Positions 1 to 12,726 of a stretch of 64,000 bases of DNA are shown here, in pieces. A program made the position numbers and the translations under genes. The notes below the pieces were generated by a model. It made no database searches and was not told where the DNA came from. It saw only the letters and a program-made list of their open reading frames with translations. This DNA comes from Haliclona indistincta (Eukaryota; Porifera; Demospongiae; Haplosclerida; Chalinidae): NCBI GenBank assembly GCA_964017065.1, contig OZ024789.1, forward strand, positions 3,723,971 through 3,787,970, written 5' to 3'. How positions within the stretch are numbered: the stretch's first letter is position 1; every line of letters begins with the position of its first letter.

Positions 1-1639
1 GTAGCTAGCTGGTATCAAACTGTGCACAACAAAGTCTCCCCCCAATCTAAAACACAAACACACAGTTCCTAAGCACATAGTTACATCAAGGTACAGGTAC
101 AGGCAACCAGTGAAATAGGTGTCAATAGTAGCAATTTTGCTAGCTTAGGGTGGCAGAAGAGAGGGGCACTGAGTGAAGCAAAATGTCCGCAAACTACATG
201 GTGTACTTATTACACAATAAAAACATTTTCAACAAAAATGAACTAAGACTTGGAGTTGATGATTTCAGAAAAAAGTATGAAAACAAGATTAGAAAAGGAG
301 TGTAACAATATAAGGTGACGGTTACCAGTTGTGCCCACGCAAATCATTGGAATGATGAATATCATTATTGTTTCATAATCTAGTCATATTCTGCCGTTCG
401 CCTCCGTAGATGTAGGTGTGGTGTTTGATCCTAAAAACTTGTAGCCTCCGCCCCAGGCCCCACCCTCTAATTAATAATTAATTACCGAATGAGGGCCTGG
501 TAACACTCGCCACAAAAACTGTCGCAGCTATCCCACAAAAACGTGGGGTCGCGAGCTGGTTGCAGCGCGCGAAGATTATCGCGGACTTTTCTTGACGTAC
601 AACAGCGCGTTTTCGAACGCTGGCAGTGTAAACTCGCGTGCGTTTTTCAACGTCGCCATGTTTTTTGTGGTTATTAACAACGTGGTTAATTAAGAGGTGT
701 CTAAGTAAACGCAGGTGTTCTAAGTAGGTGTCTATGGCAAATAGACACCTCTAATGGACCAATCAAATTGCAGAATTTCATTGAACTACGGTCTAATAAG
801 GTGCATTACAGTAACAACACAAGCTCAATATACAGTCTACAAGATACATTACAATGTATCAACAAGCTATGTGTGATATCGTGCCCAGGACTAGTGCATT
901 CGATAGGTGATCAAGTTAATACTAACAGAAGACTTTTAATTCACAATCATACAGCTATTTATAGCAAGAATCAAAGACTATTCTACAACACATTCTTAGT
1001 ACGTTTACACAATAATAACTAAAGTATTTACAGTCTACACATTATGGTTTACACATAATAGTATATTTACAGTTACAACATTAAAGCAATACAAAGATAC
1101 AAATAATACAACACAAATAATACAATACAATACTAGCAATACCACGCTATGCAGCAAAGATGTCAAACACGGATTCTACGAGCCACTGGCACATAGAGTG
1201 GCATGTAGTGAAATACAACCATACAGTCAACAAGCACGCAATAATAATGGAACTCATCATCACTAAAGGACAACTAAATGCAATGTAGCTGCACCACTGT
1301 ACAGAACATCTGTGGTACCATTTTTGCTTAGTGCCACAACAACCTCAAGCCATTATTGTTAAGGATTGAATCACCGGCTGTACATGTACATGTATATGCA
1401 GTGGCAATACATAGACGACAACAAGTCAAAATTCATTTGTGCATAGCAGGACTCATGAGCTAGTGTGATGAGGGTCAGAATCAAGAGGGCTGGAGCCAAC
1501 TGTAGCTTACAGCTAGTCAGCAGATAATACATGAACTAAGAGATGAGAAATTGTATTTATACATGGATGTAGCTACATGTAGCTTGTATCACACTGTGCA
1601 CAATAGAAGTCTACATGCTAGCAAATACACAGCTGCTAG

Positions 1640-1642
<3 letters not shown>
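1..1642. other. intergenic or intronic, no gene recognised
   Basis: I see no supported coding exon here. Bases 380-680 are richer in CpG than the surroundings and the rest is AT-rich. The longest open frame (768-1022, 84 codons) has no recognisable motif and lies in low-complexity sequence rich in tac/aca, so I do not call it a gene. Two nearly matching stretches reading 'aggtgtcta' at 696-755 hint at a small decayed repeat. Confidence 0.5.

Positions 1643-1715
<73 letters not shown>
1643..1715. repeat. (TG)n microsatellite
   Basis: An uninterrupted TG dinucleotide run of 73 bases. The cysteine/valine-rich open frame through it is an artefact of the repeat. Confidence 0.97.
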
Positions 1716-1717
<2 letters not shown>

Positions 1718-1872
1718 AGTTTATCTAAGTCCAACAGGATCCATGAGCCTCAGCGTGCAGCTAGCCTACAAACAAGCTACAGTGTATTTAGGAATACGCA
1801 AGTCACTTGTTAAAATTGGTACATACAGTAGCGATTTACACGATACACTTACATTGTGTACAAGGTAACACT

Positions 1873-1951
1873 CACAAGGGCCAAGAGAAGCACAAGGGCC
1901 AGGTGAGCAGCACAAGGGCCAGGGGAGCAGCACAAGGGCCAGGTGAGCAGC
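1873..1951. repeat. 20-bp tandem repeat
   Basis: About four imperfect copies of a unit reading cacaagggccaggtgagcag, seen directly. No coding signal. Confidence 0.8.
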
Positions 1952-2298
1952 ACAGGCAACCTGTGTGTGACAAAGACAATTAATAGTTGGTTGGTGGGTA
2001 GGCATGCAGAAGTACTACGGAAGTGAATTTACTTTTAATTATCAGTAATTACATTCTTCAGCTATTCGAGGCTGTGCTTCTCACTATCAAATATCACACT
2101 AAGGCTATGCAGAAACATGCTACTAATTTAACTACAAAGCTCACCACACAAGCTTAGGAGAACAGTAGCTCTCTGGTAGCAAGAAAAGAACGTTTCAAAA
2201 TGAAAGAACAATTAACAACACCGGCACTGGCAAAGACAAGTGTACATGAAACACGGATTCAAAAATGGTTTAGAAATGTGCAATCATCAATATTCTTT

Positions 2299-2416
2299 AG
2301 GCATTAAAGGCAATACCTAGTGCTTAGTGCCATACATTAAAGGCAATACCATTAAAGGCAATACCTAGTGGCATTAAAGGCAATACCTAGTGGCATTAGA
2401 GGCAATACCTAGTGCC
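2299..2416. repeat. short tandem repeat, unit about 23 bp
   Basis: Several copies of a unit containing 'ttaaaggcaatacctagtg', with irregular spacing. It is noncoding as far as can be seen. Confidence 0.75.
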
Positions 2417-2689
2417 AATGTGTAACTGAGGTCATTGCACTAGCTGTCATAGAAATGTCAAAATGACAGGGTGAGAAAGAGGGAGGAAATTTGCAAACCA
2501 CACACATGTATACAGTAGCAACAAAAGCTGTCAATAACACGGACATTAGGAACATAATACTAACAACTGCCAACAAGCTAGAAAGTAGGCTTGAAGTTAA
2601 TTTAAGACAGTACAAGTAGGAACAGTAGTTCAATATATATACACAAACAATACGTACCAGCAGAGAGGACAGGAGCAGGAACGAACAGT

Positions 2690-2900
2690 CTGACAGTCTC
2701 TATATATATCTGCGCTCGCTCTGCGCATGCAATCTGCCCTTTTATCTGTGTCCATCACGGATAGATGTCCATGATATGTAATTTACACCTAGTTACTAGT
2801 TATTAGTTTAGTTATTAAACCATATCACGTGACCTCCAGCCAATGAAACTTATCACCAACCCGCGCGAGCCCGAATAAATATCAGCCTTCGTCTAAAGTT
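2690..2900. promoter_or_regulatory. possible promoter-like segment
   Basis: The segment holds a TATA-like run (ctatatatatc, about 2700), an E-box (cacgtg, about 2826), a CCAAT-type box (agccaatgaa, about 2839) and a CpG-rich patch. No gene start could be tied to it on either strand, so this is only a compositional hint. Confidence 0.2.
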
Positions 2901-3561
2901 ACTGCTCTAAGTCTATCTATGACACTGTTTGCATTTTCACTGCGTAAAAAATAAATCAGTCATTAGAATAGAGAGCACAAAAAATAATGTCATCATTCAA
3001 TTTGAATTAACAAAATTAACTGCAATGGTACATGTATCTCACAAATCCACACGGGATAGAAAAATTGTTAATGGTCTGAGGGGATAAAACATACACATGA
3101 CTCTGCATTTGATCAATGATATGTGTCCATTTTAACCATAAACTGCATTAGATAAGTTTTAACGCGAGTCCATGTCTCCAGATGCCACAGAGGTTCCACC
3201 GTAGTACTTGCTTGGAGCCAGCAAATGAAGTAGAAAGAAGTACTTCTAGAAGCCCTGACCTTGTGCACTGTGGATAATAGAGAATCAATGAGAACTTTAC
3301 AATGTATGCAGCTACATGTATAGATGACCAGCACACTACAATTAGCTCCACTATTTTGGTGCCTCCAAAATCCAGATATTTTCGTAACACGTCAGCAACA
3401 CATGAGTCTACACTTCAGAAGTTCAACAATTGTTTTACTACATGTATTTGCTAGCACTTCCCCACCCTCACCAACAACCAGGAATACATGTAAGAGGTTT
3501 CTGAGAATTCCATGTAGTTTGTAAGAAAAGACAGAGAATTGACAGAAAAAGACAGAGAATT

Positions 3562-3576
3562 GTGACGTAACGTCAC
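3562..3576. promoter_or_regulatory. palindromic CRE-like site
   Basis: The 15-base palindrome gtgacgtaacgtcac contains two TGACG half-sites. CREB/ATF factors bind TGACG-type half-sites. No adjacent gene start is recognised, so a regulatory role is inference. Confidence 0.25.
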
Positions 3577-3876
3577 TTGCCCTTAATCACCTCGCCCACG
3601 CATGTTATTGCATAATCGTTAATATGCGAGTGTGCCAGAGTAAACAGTCTGCACTAGGCACTTTTGAAGGACAGGGTACGACACCTGCTGCACACAGGAA
3701 CAAGCAAACAACAACAATAAAATAATGTGAGCCTGTATGCAGCCATTAGGTCAAGGCTAAAAGAAACAGAGTGCCTACTCAGCAATGTGTTAGAGGGTGA
3801 CTTTTAGAATGAAGTCTATTGTTACCTGTTACACACACAAACACCATAAGCATATTATGGAGCCCACAGAGTGGTC

Positions 3877-4446
3877 GAGGGAGCATGCAACTCCACATTC
3901 TCACAACAGAACGTTGTAATCCAAAACATGGCGGCTGTATGAAACCAACGCTTATCTGCTGTTCATTGCTGCCAGGAGCATATCGAGCCGCAAAGCGGCG
4001 AGGGAGCATGCAACTCCGAATATCATAACGTATACGACGAAATCCAAACATGGCGGCTGATTTCTAACATTAGTATACCCTTATATGGACAAAATCGCTG
4101 GCAGACACAGAGAACCAAACAAATCGGCAAAACAAAGGTAAGGACGACGGAGAGGAGCTTGTAACACGCCGGAAGAAGCTCTTCGTTGTATCCAGAAGCG
4201 AACGCGAAGGCGTGACCGGGCAGTCTGGCACTACGTGCTTAGTCAACGTGCACGCGGTTTACTGCTGTCGATATCGTTAGCCCAGCACTAGTAACACTGC
4301 CTAGTCACTGCTGCTTGCTGTTCAAAATGCGTAGACGACGATCACGAGCAAGAACAGCTGAATCAGTCCATATTTGGTGTTACTAAAATTAATTTTTGGC
4401 AGCCATGTTTGGATTTCGCCGTATACTGAGTTGCATGCTCCCTTGC
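3877..4446. repeat. repeat module in three copies, one inverted
   Basis: A module containing 'gagggagcatgcaactcc' followed about 35-45 bases later by 'atccaaacatggcggctg' occurs at about 3877-3935 and 3999-4055. It occurs in reverse orientation at about 4399-4450. Short open frames here read through the module and are not genes. The inverted arrangement suggests a decayed foldback or MITE. Confidence 0.65.
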
Positions 4447-4907
4447 GCTTGCGTCTCGATGGGCTCCTGCTGCTGCTAAAGTATACTGCTATGATAAAAA
4501 ATAACATGCAGTGTGGTCAATGAAATTAAAACTTTTTTCTTATTTGGACAATACTATGTTTAGATCAGGAGTTCACTGTTTCTGTTTACAGAGTTACTTG
4601 CCTTCACTCCTCCTTCACTACATGCTCAACATGAGCTCCTGCACACACAAACACACATACACCTTTCTCAAAGGAGGCAGGCACTCTAATAAGCTCAAAA
4701 CTTCTGATTGCTCATGCTACTGTGCTTTCGATTCTCGGCCATAGCAGCTCATGGGTAGATCAAATAATATTTGTAATCAGAGCTATTAGATTGTTAAAAA
4801 TCTGTCCAAAAAATAGCAACAGCTAAGTTTCTTGTAAAGGAGTACATTTAAAAACCACAAAAAAATTAATGTCACATGCTTCCAACCTCCTCTGCGCCTT
4901 TCACAGC

Positions 4908-5027
4908 TCAATACAATGCAAGAGCCAGCTCAGCTTAGAAGGCTGATATAAGAGGTCAAGCCTTATGTCAGCAGTCTAACAATACCAAAAGAATACGGCC
5001 CATGGGTCAGGCTAGAGGCTGGTAAAA
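4908..5027. repeat. interspersed repeat, copy 1 of 3
   Basis: It shares with 5430-5555 and 8757-8912 the order: caatacaatgcaagagccag, a 'gcttaga' block, 'ggtcaag..tatgtcagcag', and 'cccatgggt.aggctagag'. The copies are diverged, which points to an old transposon-derived family. Confidence 0.7.
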
Positions 5028-5429
5028 TATTTTCGTCTATTCACATACATTCATGTTTCTCAATTCATGCATAAATTTGGGGCACGTCTTAAAAACCAAT
5101 ATTGAAAATCAACCTTGACAAGTTTAACTTGAATTAACACATACCTAGCCAGTAGGAGGACTCAAACTCAGTAGGACTGAGTTTGAGTGCCTGACTTGCA
5201 TCTGTATACTGATTCCATTGACACCAAGTACGTTCCTGTTGAGATGAATTCCAACCACCTGGAGAGAATATACATGTACTAGCTGAGCCTGAGACAACTT
5301 TCAGTGAAAAGCAAGTTTAAAACCAAACCCAAAACAGATTCATCACAACAAAACCACATCAGTTTGTTACATACATTGGTCCAAACCAGTGTCTAGAACT
5401 GAGGTACACACTCACTATTCTCAGACCAA

Positions 5430-5555
5430 CACAATACAAGGGCCAGCCAGCTTAGACATGACAAAAAGGCCGGCTGGAGGATTGACAAGGGTCAAGGCTA
5501 TGTCAGCTGTAAGAATTACATAGGCCCATGGGTTAGGCTAGAGGGTTGGTTACGT
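5430..5555. repeat. interspersed repeat, copy 2 of 3
   Basis: Same block order as at 4908-5027 and 8757-8912, including 'ggccagccagcttagacatga' almost identical to copy 3. Confidence 0.7.
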
Positions 5556-5584
5556 TACCACTTTCACACCATGTCTCTCACAAC

Positions 5585-5775
5585 ACATTTACACTTGAGC
5601 TTGGAATGGTTTGAACCTTCCAATCTCAATGTAAACAAACGCAGCACTGTCTGCTAGCATTGGTTTGAAGTACAAGACCAATCTTTATAGTGCAAATAGA
5701 ACGGTCTCCATAACCAAGTTATTACTAGTATTTGTGTGCTACAGCAGATGAGGAAGGCTTCTTGCTAGAGACATG
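5585..5775. repeat. degenerate relic of the MITE seen at 12727-13355
   Basis: The stretch 'acatttacacttgag..tggaatggttt' and the later block 'gtgtgctacagcagatgaggaaggcttcttgctag' match the left half of the 12727-13355 element in the same order with many substitutions. It looks like an old truncated copy. Confidence 0.5.
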
Positions 5776-5919
5776 GTACAAAAGCATAGCCAGATCATTT
5801 CTTACACTATTATGTACTCATGTGACATTCTTGCCTTCAGCCTCAGAGATACAAGATAGGCAATGGCATTTTTAACATATAAATGTACCAAGCAGCAACA
5901 TGTAGATGCTGTTGCTTTT

Positions 5920-6680
5920 ATTTCTAGTGACATGCATGTAGAGCAGCACAAGCTTGGGACATACATATCTCAAGAATAGGTTTTGAAGATCAAAACAGGA
6001 TTGTGTGAATACACAGCAAGAACTCTGTCATCATGAAACACACCTGCACTGCCGATCTATGTTCCCACACAAATGCAACACCTAAGGTGTTAAACTAGAA
6101 GCCACACTAGGTGAGAATGGACTGATTAACTGAGTCAGCAAAAGATTGAAAAGAACCACACAATTGACATAATACACCATTTGCAAAGTGCTACAGTATG
6201 TAGTACAAAAGTGGTGAGCTCAGAGTGAAGTGCAGACAACTGGGTACGAGGCTAACAATTCAACATGCTTGGATAGATATATTCGTGAACAACACACTAC
6301 TGATAGGAAATACTCACTAGATCAGTAAACACAGCAGGTGTATTACAGGCCAGTAAGCAGCAGGCATCGAGAGGGACAGAGTGAACAAGGAGTGATGATA
6401 CAGCGGTTTATGACTTCTTGCAAGGGAAAAGCGTAGACCGTAAAGCATAGACGGTGAAGTGTGATGCATTAATGTGTTAAATGCTATTAAGTCTTTGATC
6501 ATGATCCACTGTGTGAATAAATACCTGTGATTTCACACATCAGCGATTGCAAGGTGACACATTTCACTAAAATCATCATTGCAAGGAATAATAAAACCGC
6601 CGTACCAGTGGCTAGAAATAAGACAGTGAGTGCTAACATCATGTTCACATTCAGTACATTAAACACAAGCACAACTCCCA
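5920..6680. repeat. segmental duplication, copy A
   Basis: Blocks recur in the same order at about 9850-10800: 'gtagag.agcacaagct', 'aatacacagcaag', 'cagacaactgggta.gagg', 'aacatgcttggata', 'agatcagtaaacacagcaggtg', 'gcagcaggcat.gagaggga.agagtgaac'. The copies are diverged with indels. A hydrophobic minus-strand frame at 6499-6681 is not conserved as a frame in the other copy, so I do not call it coding. Confidence 0.7.
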
Positions 6681-7364
6681 AACATTAACATAGCAGTATA
6701 AGCTTGAAGGCTATAGCCTAGTAATCCAGCAAGGTGTTAGATGTATAGATGTGCTTACAATGTTCTAATGGTCAGCATGCTACTATTAAGGCGCGTTAAC
6801 TTTAGTCCCTCAATAAATGGTCATGTGATGACTGATGTTATGAACTTATCTCTTTACACGGTTTGGCAGGAACCAGGTCAGCCTTGGGTAGTTGTGTGAT
6901 CATCGTTCTTGAACCTGTTGAGGGGTCAAGAACAGACATGCATTGCGCCTTACCCAGTTGCATGCCTGTTTATGATCACACAACCAGATGAGTCACTTCC
7001 TGTTACCTGTTGTCAGGGAGTGATCGTTAGTGTGTGCCCCTCCCTTAGGTGTGATTGGGAGGGGCATAACCCCCCAAACTTCTGACCTGGTTTCACACCT
7101 CAAGGGTGGATTCCTAATTAAATCTACATTTCTTAACCGCCTGTTACGACGAGGTGGCTTCTGGGGTGGATGGTGGGACACGACAAGGTCTCGCTGCCTT
7201 CGACGTTGGCCCTCTGTCAGCTCAGGTATGAAGCATGTGCTTGCTCAGCGCGCATGCGCCAACCACCTCGTGGACTACGCTAGTTACGCCTACGTACCAC
7301 CCTCGCTCGCTGATCGAGGTGTGGCTGACTGTTGCTGGTTCCTTAGTTAACTACGTTTAATAAT

Positions 7365-7778
7365 ATTAAACTCCATTTCACATGGAATCCACTTTTGATG
7401 CGCATTGAATCCCCATGTGCGAATTGAAAGCGAATTCAATGCGCATCGCAAGCGTTCACATGTAGCGAATTGGATGCGAATTGCGCCCCTCAAAAACCTA
7501 CACTGCGCTCTTCCTGGCCTTCAACGATGCTCCAAATGTCCGTTACGAAGGTTTACCAGTCTGCCAAGCGCCTTTTGTCTACTCGCGATGGCGCGCACCC
7601 ACGCGCTAAAGTCTCAATTCGCTTCCAATCCACTTTCAATCCACCTCCGGAGGTGGATTGAACGCAATTAATGCGCATTGAATTCGCATCGAGCGAAAGC
7701 GGATTCATGTGAACGCTAACGAAGTGGATTGAATGCGCATTCAATCCACTTTGCACTGTCCATGTGAACGGGCCTTTA
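7365..7778. repeat. foldback-like repeat cluster
   Basis: The segment is filled with permutations of 'gcgcattgaatcc', 'gaattcaatgcgcat' and 'ttcacatg' in both orientations. It ends with 'ccatgtgaacgggcc'. This is typical of a MITE or foldback element with internal palindromic modules. No target duplication could be fixed. Confidence 0.6.
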
Positions 7779-8756
7779 CTCTGTTCCTTGAGGCTTGCTA
7801 GTTGTTTCTGTAGAATCAGTACATTGTTAAAAGTCAGTTGTGAAAAGTTTTGTCACTGGAGAAGTCTAGATCACCAAATAAGCAAACCACTAGGTAACTT
7901 GAGAACTTCAAAAGTGAGACAGGAGCCCATAACTAGTAAAGCTCCAATGCTCAAGGGGATACCTACTACCAAATAAGGTTTGTATTGGAGGCTTACAGTG
8001 CAAACTATGAAACCACCATACTATCATATTTTGTGCTAAAGGATGGCTATAATGGACTCAAGAGCAAGATAATATCAACTTGTACTACCATTAGAGCTTA
8101 CCTTTCAGCATACGCTGCAAAACATATGGAATGACAGACAAATGAACCACTGTATGCCTCGTGGCTAAGTTTGACTATAAACACTAACTGGTTTTCTTTC
8201 TAGATCACATTCTCACATACAGTGTTGTCATTATGAATCATGATGCTGGGATAGGGCAGTGGACACCAGAACAATGTGGACCTATATACAATAGTAGGCA
8301 AGGTGTAGCCAGAAATTTCAGAGGGAGGTTCTTTTGCCGTACGAAAATTATTATTCATGAGGAGCGTGACCATGATTTGTTGCGAGATCGTACATGGTTC
8401 ATACCGTGCATGCAACTCGAGGCAACTAGGAAGCTAGCCGTATTACTGCAGTCTTCTACACTTGTAACAGAGTCAAAAGTAGCGAGTATAGTAATTTTCT
8501 GAAGACTTCAAACAGACCGCTGGGTAGCCTGGGCAGTTCGTCTGAACCCCCCTGTCTACGGGCTTGGTAGGTAACAAACACAAAAGGAGAGTGCCTACTC
8601 TCTGTGCAGCCTGTAGTATTGTGTGCAACTATGACTGCAAATACATTTTACATTGTTTAGCATGTGAACTGAACAATGAATTTGTTATCGATACTGCAAT
8701 CAGAAGTCAGTGTTTAACCTAGTTACATCAGTCCAACAGATACAAACCAGTATCAG

Positions 8757-8912
8757 CTCAACACAATGCAATGGCCAGCCAGCTTAGACATGACTAAAGG
8801 CCGGCTAGGGGTTTGACAGGAGGTCAAGACTATGTCAGCAGCCTAACCACAGAATAACAGATTGTCTTCTGTCAGAATTGCACAGGACCATGGGCTAGGT
8901 TAGAGCTTGGAA
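8757..8912. repeat. interspersed repeat, copy 3 of 3
   Basis: Third copy of the family at 4908-5027 and 5430-5555, with a small insertion around 8855-8880. Confidence 0.7.
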
Positions 8913-8955
8913 ATTTTTGTTTAGGTAACCTTCCATGTCTTCAGGTAACTTGGCC

Positions 8956-9175
8956 CATGGTGAAATAAAAGTCAACAAGGCCACGCCCACACATCAAGCA
9001 CAATAAGAAATGCTTGTAGTATCGCACAGTTACAAAGTTTGACCTATCAAGTCAAAGAGCAGACTGTCCTTAGTTATTAGACATGCTACCTTGTAGGACA
9101 CTACAAGCATGTCTGTCAGGAATTTCTTTTTCGCTGAGTGCGTGGGTGTGGCCTTGTCAAATTCGTTTTACCATG
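8956..9175. mobile_element. small MITE-like element
   Basis: The ends are inverted: 'catggtgaaat...aaggccacgcccac' on the left and the complement of 'catggtaaaacg...aaggccacacccac' on the right, about 220 bases in all and noncoding. A second inner inverted pair reads 'gcttgtagt' / 'actacaagc'. No clear target duplication was found. Confidence 0.55.
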
Positions 9176-9849
9176 AGACAAGTGACCTACAAACCTGAGA
9201 GACATGGTGCGTAATGTGTGACCTTGCAGCACAAGTGTGAGAGGACCCTGTATTACATTTCTTAAGAACTGGTTTTGAAAATAAATGTAGTGTTGTGGGA
9301 TCCAAGGACACTATAGTGAATACACAGCAAGTATAGTTGATTTTATCTCGCTTCAAATAGCATGAGCAAGCATGTGTGGTTATTGTGAACCAGCTAGGTG
9401 CATGTGCAAGACAATGCTAACTACCATGCCCCATTGGAACACGGACCAGAGGCATATACATGCTGTCTATCTGTCTCTGATTCGTTCCACATCATGGAAC
9501 TACCAATCATTGCTTGCTAAAACCCAAGTGCTGTAGAATATTTGCTCAGATTTGTGCCTGGTTGTACATCAAACTAACTTCTAGTCACATTGTATTTGAA
9601 TGCTAATGTGTTTGATTGATCAACTTCTGCTTTTGTATTCTCTATGCAAGAACTTCCACAAACCACTATCACTATTCTACTATGACTTCAGAGGCATATT
9701 TCTTACTTCCTACTCACAACTGTGGTTGAGTTTCAATAAAAACATCAGTCAACCACAGTGGTGGTGTGAAAAACCGATTGGTATACTGTGGAGGTAGGTC
9801 CTGGCAACCACATTTTCAACAGCAAGCAAGTGGCAAAAAATCTACAATA

Positions 9850-10009
9850 TGCCTTTCTTTTCTGGTGATATGTAGAGGAGCACAAGCTGAATATTTAATG
9901 CATAATGTTGAGAACATGTCTCATAAAAACTAGTCAAAAGTATTGGGATCCAAGATTATTATGGATTCTAACAAGCACTACAAATACACAGCAAGCACAG
10001 CATGTCATG

Positions 10010-10094
<85 letters not shown>

Positions 10095-10800
10095 TTGTGG
10101 CAAGTGGTTTAGGAGCAGAGGTGGTTTGGCTGTTCACCGTTGTTCTACAGGCTCCACATAGCACAAACAATCATCACTCATTCCTCTCATTTGAGGGGAC
10201 CCATGACCCATAGGGCAGCGTTAAGTCAAGGTGTGTGTGAGTGTGCCAGCTCAGCGCCCGGCCCCAGCGCCCGGCCCAGTGCAACAGAAGACCCAAGGTG
10301 TTAAATTGGGATGAATAGAACAATTGAAGCCTCACTAAGGTGACTAGGGAGGTGTCATAAGCTGAGTCAGCAGTAGACACTACACCACAGAATTGAATAT
10401 TGGCTACAAAGGAAAAGGCTACTCTGCAGACAACTGGGTATGAGGATAATAAAACAACATGCTTGGATACCAGTTTGTAAAATGAACAATACACTACATA
10501 CACTACTGAGTACATTCACCAGATCAGTAAACACAGCAGGTGCACTACACTAGCTAACAACTTACAAGCAAGTGAGCAGCAGGCATTGAGAGGGATAGAG
10601 TGAACTACGAGTGATCACAATCACAACAGAGAGAAGGCAAGTGGAACAGCAAACCAGCGCAGGTGAAAAGAGACACAGACAATGGTGCGTGCTATGACTG
10701 AAGTAAGAAACATGTCCACATTCAGTACACATTGTATTAAACAGAAGCACAAGACCACACCATTGCAATTAGCAATATAAATTAATCCCTTCCTGATCTT
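9850..10800. repeat. segmental duplication, copy B
   Basis: Diverged second copy of the segment at 5920-6680, interrupted by a (TG)n tract. A third partial copy of the 'aatacacagcaag' block lies near 9250-9335. Confidence 0.65.
10011..10092. repeat. (TG)n microsatellite
   Basis: An 82-base TG run. The long valine/cysteine and histidine/threonine frames over it are artefacts. Confidence 0.97.
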
Positions 10801-12226
10801 CCCCACTGAAACCTACTAGTACTCTTCGATGCTTGTTGTATCACCACAAATTGCTATGAGATATCGAGTGTTCAATTAAGACAAGAGGTACAGGCACACA
10901 AAGCACAGCAAGTGAGTAGGCTACAAGCAGCACAAATTGGGTGACATGGACAGGCTAAGCTACAGGCTTGCATCACTTGACGTACACACACACGCATGGA
11001 CACACACTAGCCCGACATAGTGTGACAACAACCACATACAAGCTCAGTGGACTTCCAATACTACAACAAGTCACTGAGGAATGTCACCTTTCAGTCTGAT
11101 CAGGGCATTCTGATGAGTGTCAATTTTTTGAGCTGTCAACTTTTTGTACAACAACATAAATTGTGTTGTCATGATGTTCAGAGAACACAAGAACAGCACA
11201 TGTGACATCACTATCCCACTATCCAGCATGCAAAAGCTACTATATTCAGCTGCATAACATATTTTGTGTTGTGTGCTCCAGATGCATAGTAGCTGTGTAG
11301 TTTGCCATTTCTGTACAATGTTGAACAATTGGGACAATAAACTGTGTACCCATATGATCAGGGGTATAAGCACATGGTGAGGTGATGATCGAGTCATTAA
11401 ACTGCCTTGCATTTCTCAAATAGGTACTCAAGTGAGACACAGTGCCTTGTTACGAAGCAAATCACATGAAAAACATACTGCTCAAGACACCTTAAGGGCA
11501 GCATACTGTCAGGATGTCTTTTAGTCCCCAAGCAACGAACACAATTTAGACATACCCAGGCTCACTACCTGCTCTGATAAAAATTACGACGATAAATTCA
11601 TGCACTCAGTGTTAATCTCTCATATACATCAATCTAGAAAGCTCTTCTGAACTTGTTTCCAGTCAAATTCTGCTGTAAGTCTACAAGTATCTCTAGCCAC
11701 TTGGGTTACCAACCTGTACAATATACTAGCCTCAGGTTAGCAGGCTGGTGCTGATTTGAAGCCCTGCCTGCAGTGTAGGCGGCTACATTATTGGATCACA
11801 ATGACAATATGCACCCTTGCTATCAACCAGTCCTACACATAAACGTAGTAGAAGTTTGCTGATATTGGATTTAGTGTGACATAATAAAAATGACAGCCCT
11901 TTATATTACCCCTCTGTCATACCTGAGTAATGGCAAGTGCTGTAGGTGAGCTATGTACTAAACACTGATCACGCGAGACTGCAGGCAAGCTTGGCACTAA
12001 GAGAACAAAATTAATTATAAACAATAAGTTAAACCCAACCTCACTTACCAAAATTTATAAGTGACTTCCTTTATACAAGAGATGAAGACAGCCATGGAGT
12101 GATATGAACAGAGAGTCACTGCAATGTCTTGCAAGAGAGCTGAGGAGACAAAAAGATAAAGGCATTGTGCATTGTACAAGCATGAATGCGATCACAATTT
12201 GACAGGACGATGTAAGCAGCTAGATA
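10801..12226. other. no gene or clear repeat seen
   Basis: AT-rich sequence with stops in all frames. The longest frame (complement of 11071-11412, 113 codons) has no motif, no splice context and no paralogue in the window. Confidence 0.45.
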
Positions 12227-12668
12227 TATACATGCCTTCGGCGTGAACTCTTACCTCATTAATCACACAGCGATTTTGGTAGGCGTGCCTGGCCAACGCA
12301 TGCAAGTTACACCCCTTGGTTGTCAAAACACAGAAAACATGAGCACAGTTGTCTTCTCTCGGCAGGAAAAAGCTGGGAAAGATGGAAACCAATGCCTGGG
12401 TCACTTGTGGAGCAAGATGTACAGCCAAACACCACACGTGTAAGGCTTGGCGCTACATTGGTGGCGTTTGGCTGTACATCTTGCTCCACAAGCGACCCAG
12501 GCATTGGTTTCCATCTTTCCCAGCTTTTTCCTGTCGAGAAAAAACAACTGTGCTCATGTTTTCCGAGTTTTGACAACCAAGGGGTGTAACTTGCATGCGT
12601 TGGCCAGGCACACCTACCAAAATCGCCGCGCGATTAATGAGGTGAGAGTTTACGCCGAAGGCATGTAT
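12227..12668. mobile_element. foldback element (hairpin)
   Basis: Two arms of about 205 bases (12227-12434 and about 12465-12668) are near-perfect reverse complements around a spacer of about 30 bases. Outer ends read tatacatgcc / ggcatgtata. Open frames on both strands in this stretch encode mirror-image peptides because of the palindrome and are not genes. Non-autonomous foldback or MITE-type element is inferred. Confidence 0.8.
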
Positions 12669-12726
12669 ACACACATTATCACACAAACAGAATCAACAGG
12701 TATCCACACAAAACCAGGACCTCTTA

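Noticed and set aside
1551..1868. Plus-strand frame with a long Cys/Val repeat
   Set aside because: It is simply the (TG)n microsatellite read in frame; the same applies to the frames at 9905-10213 on both strands.
6317..6681. Minus-strand hydrophobic frames that look like membrane segments
   Set aside because: The duplicated segment at 10430-10800 does not keep the frame, so coding constraint is not supported.
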